In this document: positions 7,295 through 10,687 of the stretch, in pieces | Position numbering within the stretch: the stretch's first letter is position 1 | How the letters are laid out: each line of letters starts with the position of its first letter | DNA from: JADJNW01 sp964596135 | Lineage (GTDB): Bacteria; Bacteroidota; Bacteroidia; Chitinophagales; Saprospiraceae | Direction: 5' to 3' | Length of the DNA stretch: 10,687 nucleotides | Assembly (NCBI GenBank): GCA_964596135.1 | Contig: CAZQTF010000136.1 | Span: 1-10,687, forward strand | Translations under genes and position numbers: made by a program | The notes under the pieces: generated by a model | The model's database searches: none | Seen by the model: only the letters and a program-made list of their open reading frames with translations | Told to the model about the DNA's origin: nothing

Positions 7295-9498
7295 TTACCG
7301 GAGAACTGGTCGCTATTACCGATGGCTCCGGCGGTACACTTGCCTGCGACACGATTACCAATGACCTGACTGGAAAAATCGCGGTGATAGATCGGGGCGT
7401 CTGCAATTTCTCCATCAAAGTGTATGAAGCCCAACAGAAGGGCGCCATCGCCGTATTAGTGGCAAATAACCAAAATACAGAAATCTTCGAAATGGGTGCC
7501 GGTACTAATGCCGAACTCATTACCATTCCCTCTTGGATGATCACGCTGAGTGCCGGCAATACGATCAAACCGGAAATTATAAACGGCGTGACCGTTACTA
7601 TTACTCAGGATGGTGCACCATATCCTGTTGGCGAAGTAGTACTCTGGGGCGACCAGGCTGGTCAGGGCGATTTTGACGGCGGCTTGAACGACTGGACTGC
7701 CAATACGATCTCCTGCGGCGGTACCCCAAGCGATGAAGATGTATTCACCTGGAGCGCAGATGGCTCCGCGCCTAACGGCAGTTGCAGCATTGGCTCGATC
7801 TTCTCGCCTACCCGTTGCAATGGTGCCATCGTGGTAGAATCCGATTTTATTGATAACGGCGGCAATGGCTGTGGAGGGGCAGCAGTCGGCACCGGCCCCT
7901 GCCCGGCGCCGCAAATTGCCGAATTGACCTCGCCTGTGATTGCACTGTCCGGCGAAAATGCAGACGTAAACCTCCGTTTTTATCAGCATTTCCGACAGTT
8001 TGGATCCGAATTCTTTGTTGCCTGGACGACCGACGGCGGCGCCAACTGGGATACCACGCAAATTAATGAAGATGTTGTATTAGATGACGGTGGATTTAGC
8101 TCGGTATCCGAGATCACCCGCGTGGCGCTGACCGGAACCGCCGGCGCTACTTCGCTGCAGGTGAAATTTATTGCTATTGCCAATTATTATTTCTGGATTC
8201 TCGACGATGTGCAAATCGTGAGAACCGCCGCCAACAATATGCGCGTTAATGACTTCTATGCGGTATCTCCCAACGCCGTGACTCCATTAGCGCATGCCGA
8301 TCAAATCGGTTTCCTTGCCGATATCGAAAACGTAGGCGCAGCGGCACAAACCAACGTTAACCTCAATATGACCGTTTTTTACCGCCAGAATCCTAATCAG
8401 GATTTTGCCCCTATTTTTACTACTGATCTGGCATATGGCTCTGTGCCTGCCGGTTCTGTTATTGAAAATCAACCTTTTGCCGAAACTTTTACACCATCAG
8501 CTGCCGGACAATATGTTGGTTTATATACCATTTCTGCTGATTCCACCGATGCGGTGGATGACAACAACACGCAATTATTTGAATTCCGAATCGGCGATGG
8601 TACCATCATCGAGAATGTATTTTCGAAAGATCTGAATGGTCCGACCAATGGCAACAGCCCGGTAGATGACAGTTGGGAAGGCGCCAATGAGCCGCACGCC
8701 TGGGCTTGGGGCAATTGTTATTACGTACCACAAGCCAATGGATATTTTGCTAAGGACATAACATTTGGTTTGCAAGTTGCAGATCAGGGTGCTGTCGGAC
8801 AAGACATCATCGCATTTTTGTACGAATGGGAAGATGCCAACCAAAATGCCTTAGCCGAGCCGGAAGAGAGAAATGCCGTTGGGTTTGGCTCTTATACCAT
8901 TGCGGGCAGTGAAACTATCGGCAATCTGATCACGCTACCGCTCGAAGATTTAAATGGTGGAGCGGTCGCTCTGAAAGACGACACCCATTACCTTGCCATG
9001 ATCGAATATTTTGCTACCGACCAGTCCGACATTTTTATTTCTTCCAATGATGAGATTGATTATACCGCGACGGTTGCTGTACTCAGCGATTCGCTGAATA
9101 TGCCGCGTTACAGCGCTTTCCTGGGTATCAATGGGGATCTGAGCGCTGAAACGTATAGTTCTCTGGGCTTTGGATATGATCTGGTGCCGGTGGTTCGTAT
9201 GTCGGTTACCAATACACCGACTAATACCAAAGACCTACAAAAACTGGCGAATCAGTTCGAACTGTTTCCCAATCCGACCAACGGCACGCTGAATCTGCAA
9301 TTGAACTTAGACAATGCTGCCGACAACGCAACGGTGCGCCTGTTCGACATTTCGGGCAAAATGCTCCGTCAGTGGAATTATGACAATATACAGCAGGAAC
9401 GCTTCCAGTATCAACTCAATGACCTGAGCAATGGTACGTATTTCCTGCAGGTGATCACCGAAGCAGGCGTCGGTACCAAGAAATTTGTAATAAAATAA
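7295..9498 (+). CDS. Secreted PA-domain protein with T9SS sorting signal, 5' partial
   Basis: The frame is open from the gap edge (first full codon at 7297), giving about 733 residues; the N-terminus is missing. The first 75 or so residues are a protease-associated domain (GKIAVIDRGVCNFSIKV, then GAIAVLVANN). Next comes a cysteine- and glycine-rich beta domain of the jelly-roll/MAM-like kind (NGAIVVESDFID, FYQHFRQFGSEFFVAWTTDGG, ending in FWILDDVQIV), then Ig-like/CARDB-like beta repeats, another beta-rich region, and a C-terminal type A T9SS domain (FELFPNPTNGTLNLQL ... GTYFLQVITEAG ... KKFVIK) directing export and surface attachment or release. PA domains commonly accompany extracellular peptidases (M36, S8, M28), so a peptidase domain may lie in the missing part. 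No catalytic motif is visible in the retained portion. An intrinsic terminator follows the stop codon. Confidence 0.85.
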
Positions 9499-9556
9499 TC
9501 CGTAATCGGCATTTTTATTGGCAAAACCCTGTATTACAACTCAAAAATAAATCCAC

Positions 9557-9592
9557 AGAGGACGGCGCCCGGCGCTGTCCTCTTTCTTTTTT
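9557..9592 (+). terminator. Strong intrinsic terminator after the T9SS protein gene
   Basis: Arms 9557-9568 (AGAGGACGGCGC) and 9572-9583 (GCGCTGTCCTCT) form a 12-bp stem with one G-T wobble and a three-base loop, followed by TTCTTTTTT to 9592. Position, stem strength and T-tract all fit Rho-independent termination. Confidence 0.9.
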
Positions 9593-9926
9593 GGCATCTT
9601 TTTTCCAAAATTGGAACCTGATAAATGATTAGAAAATGATCCATTTTTTAGCAGCTTTCTTCCCAAAAGGTAAAAGAATAAGTCGTTGAGGCATATCATC
9701 ATTCTTTTTGCTTACCCCAAATAACATAATGAATCAAAAATGATTATTTATCTTATTACTAAATGTCAACTTCATAATTATCAACAACCAATCATCAACC
9801 GTCAACCCATTTGGAACCCATGCACCTCATCAATACGCAAATTGCAATTAAAAGCCCAGCCTAATATAATACAAGTGCAGCTCGACCAAAACGAGGAAGG
9901 CGTGAGGCACCGGCTACCCAGTAGGA

Positions 9927-9997
9927 AAACCGCAAAATGTAAAAGTATATGTCATCTTTTACCGTTTGATATTTTACATTTTTCAATTTTGCGGTTT
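9927..9997. repeat. Long inverted repeat with alternative pairings
   Basis: AAACCGCAAAA (9927-9937) is perfectly complementary to TTTTGCGGTTT (9987-9997). The adjoining TGTAAAA (9938-9944) pairs with TTTTACA (9972-9978), leaving an 8-base bulge on the right arm. The overlapping GTAAAAG (9939-9945) can instead pair with CTTTTAC (9956-9962) around a 10-base loop, so the two inner stems exclude one another. This could be a structured RNA or the footprint of an old element. Confidence 0.55.
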
Positions 9998-10222
9998 CAC
10001 ATCAGATATCGCTGCCAAGTTATCGGCTGAGCTTGTCAGGTCATTGGATGACGTTGCCGAATCATAGCACAGGCGTGAAAAATGACTCATCCAGATGATC
10101 AACCACTGCTTGTTCGTTGGAAAACGTAATTAAATACCCCGCCACCGCACCCGACTCATTGCCTTACCTTTGGCTGTAATCGAATTTTTAGCTGATTTTT
10201 TTTACAGACTTACAAATTTTAC

Positions 10223-10245
10223 TTGGCAAACGCCCACTTTGCCAA
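10223..10245. repeat. Perfect 8-bp dyad TTGGCAAA-N7-TTTGCCAA
   Basis: The half-sites 10223-10230 and 10238-10245 are exact inverted repeats seven bases apart in AT-rich DNA, about 135 bases upstream of the predicted gltB -7 box. The spacing is compatible with a dimeric regulator binding site or an RNA hairpin; no T-tract follows directly. Confidence 0.4.
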
Positions 10246-10354
10246 ATTTAAGCTGTGATTTTCAAATAGTAATAATGAGCAGAGAATTGCCGATTCTTTG
10301 TCGAAATTGCATTTTGCGATCGGATTTATTTAAATTCCTTCTATAAATTTTGTT

Positions 10355-10386
10355 TTTCCTTTCATTATTTTTGGTTGTTATGTTTG
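10355..10386 (+). promoter_or_regulatory. Bacteroidota-type promoter for gltB
   Basis: TATGTTTG (10379-10386) exactly matches TAnnTTTG, with TTTC (10355-10358) 20 bases upstream, the same arrangement as at the BASS gene. Transcription would begin near 10392, leaving a leader of about 180 bases before the ATG at 10570. In that leader ACCGGGC (10494-10500) can pair with GTCCGGT (10526-10532), enclosing a small GAAG/CTTC stem at 10508-10519. Confidence 0.45.
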
Positions 10387-10569
10387 TTTATTGCAAACCC
10401 AATTTCAATCAAACCTGACCGAATCCTGCCAAATTAAAAATCTGCGATTTTGTATATCGCTCATAAGATTTGTAAAATCCAAACAAAAGAAAAACCGGGC
10501 AGAAAGCGAAGTCCGCTTCCGTCGTGTCCGGTACCGCCAACATCGTACCTTAAAATCTGAGCTGTTTGT

Positions 10570-10687
10570 ATGGAAATAGAGCAACGTGGATTGTACGTCC
10601 CCGAGATGGAGAAAGACGCCTGCGGCACAGGCTTGATTGCTGATCTCAGCGGCAAAAAGTCGCATCAATTGGTAGCCGATGCGCTGC
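10570..10687 (+). CDS. gltB: Glutamate synthase large subunit, N-terminus, 3' partial
   Basis: The first 39 codons are in the window. They read MEIEQRGLYVPEMEKDACGT, continuing with GLIADLSGKKSH. This is the start of the glutamine amidotransferase class II domain of the GltB/ferredoxin-type glutamate synthase family, in which a short propeptide is removed to expose the catalytic cysteine, here Cys18 in DACGTG. The enzyme converts glutamine plus 2-oxoglutarate to two glutamates, using ammonia released by this domain and channelled internally. An in-frame TGA at 10558-10560 makes the ATG at 10570 the first possible methionine start. Whether the full protein is the NADPH-type alpha subunit or a ferredoxin-type enzyme cannot be seen. 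A promoter match lies about 185 bases upstream. Confidence 0.88.
   Translation, partial: MEIEQRGLYVPEMEKDACGTGLIADLSGKKSHQLVADAL

Larger units (their letters stand above)
9593..10354. other. Long AT-rich noncoding stretch with several inverted repeats
   Basis: I see no convincing gene, tRNA or rRNA in these roughly 760 bases. The only sizeable open frame (9740-10030, +, 96 codons) has an unnatural composition and no recognisable motif. Dyads are TTCCAA-AA-TTGGAA (9603-9616), an imperfect stem joining 9669-9679 to 9701-9716, the large repeat at 9927-9997 and the dyad at 10223-10245. The stretch could hold a small RNA, regulatory sites for gltB, or decayed genes. Confidence 0.5.

Noticed and set aside
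9603..9616. TTCCAA-AA-TTGGAA dyad just after the terminator
   Set aside because: A short AT-rich palindrome expected by chance; no adjacent promoter or gene makes it a credible operator.
9740..10030. Plus-strand open frame of 96 codons
   Set aside because: It is rich in Ile, Asn, Gln and His with no recognisable domain, runs through the large inverted repeat, and has no promoter or plausible start context.
10062..10163. Minus-strand short open stretch of 33 codons containing AGYLITF
   Set aside because: YLITF recalls the start of IS200-like transposases, but the match ends after five residues, no ATG is present and nothing flanking supports an insertion sequence.
10405..10668. Minus-strand open frame across the gltB start
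   Set aside because: The plus strand encodes the recognisable GltB N-terminus with its catalytic cysteine; the antisense product has no known motif.

Overview
The window looks like chromosomal DNA from a Bacteroidota bacterium, probably of the Saprospiria/Saprospiraceae type. The evidence is a protein with a C-terminal type IX secretion (T9SS) sorting domain, A-rich translation starts with no clear Shine-Dalgarno sequence, and several upstream matches to the Bacteroidota promoter pattern (TTTG-like -33 box, TAnnTTTG -7 box). The genus-level placement is a guess. A run of exactly 100 N (7195-7294) is a scaffold gap, so linkage between the left and right parts rests on the assembly.

Layout. 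(1) 264-1913 (+): a cytoplasmic GH13 alpha-glucosidase of the oligo-1,6-glucosidase type behind its own promoter. (2) 1973-2887 (-): a bile-acid:sodium-symporter-family (BASS) transporter, convergent with the glucosidase. (3) 2990-4300 (+): an exported M20 family amidohydrolase, divergent from the transporter across about 100 bp. (4) 4349-4603 (+): a fragment resembling the N-terminal domain of a cation-transporting P-type ATPase, with the rest of the enzyme missing. (5) 4533-7056 (+): a tight three-gene unit of a DedA-family membrane protein, a PfkB-type 6-phosphofructokinase and a Gfo/Idh/MocA oxidoreductase, joined by a 4-bp overlap and a 2-bp gap. (6) 7295-9498 (+): the 3' part of a large secreted protein with a protease-associated (PA) domain and a T9SS tail, followed by a strong intrinsic terminator. 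(7) 9593-10569: almost 1 kb without a convincing gene, AT-rich, with several inverted repeats and a good promoter near its right end. (8) 10570-10687 (+): the first 39 codons of the glutamate synthase large subunit (gltB), cut by the window end.

Functionally this is mostly central and peripheral metabolism: intracellular cleavage of alpha-1,6-linked oligosaccharides, phosphorylation of fructose-6-phosphate, periplasmic hydrolysis of an N-acyl compound next to an organic-anion transporter, and nitrogen assimilation through GltB. I did not find a defence system, mobile element, CRISPR array, tRNA or rRNA, and nothing that clearly amounts to a new biological system. The items most worth a second look are the ATPase remnant at the DedA gene, the DedA-like protein without the usual second arginine, the amidohydrolase/BASS pair, and the structured noncoding stretch before gltB.
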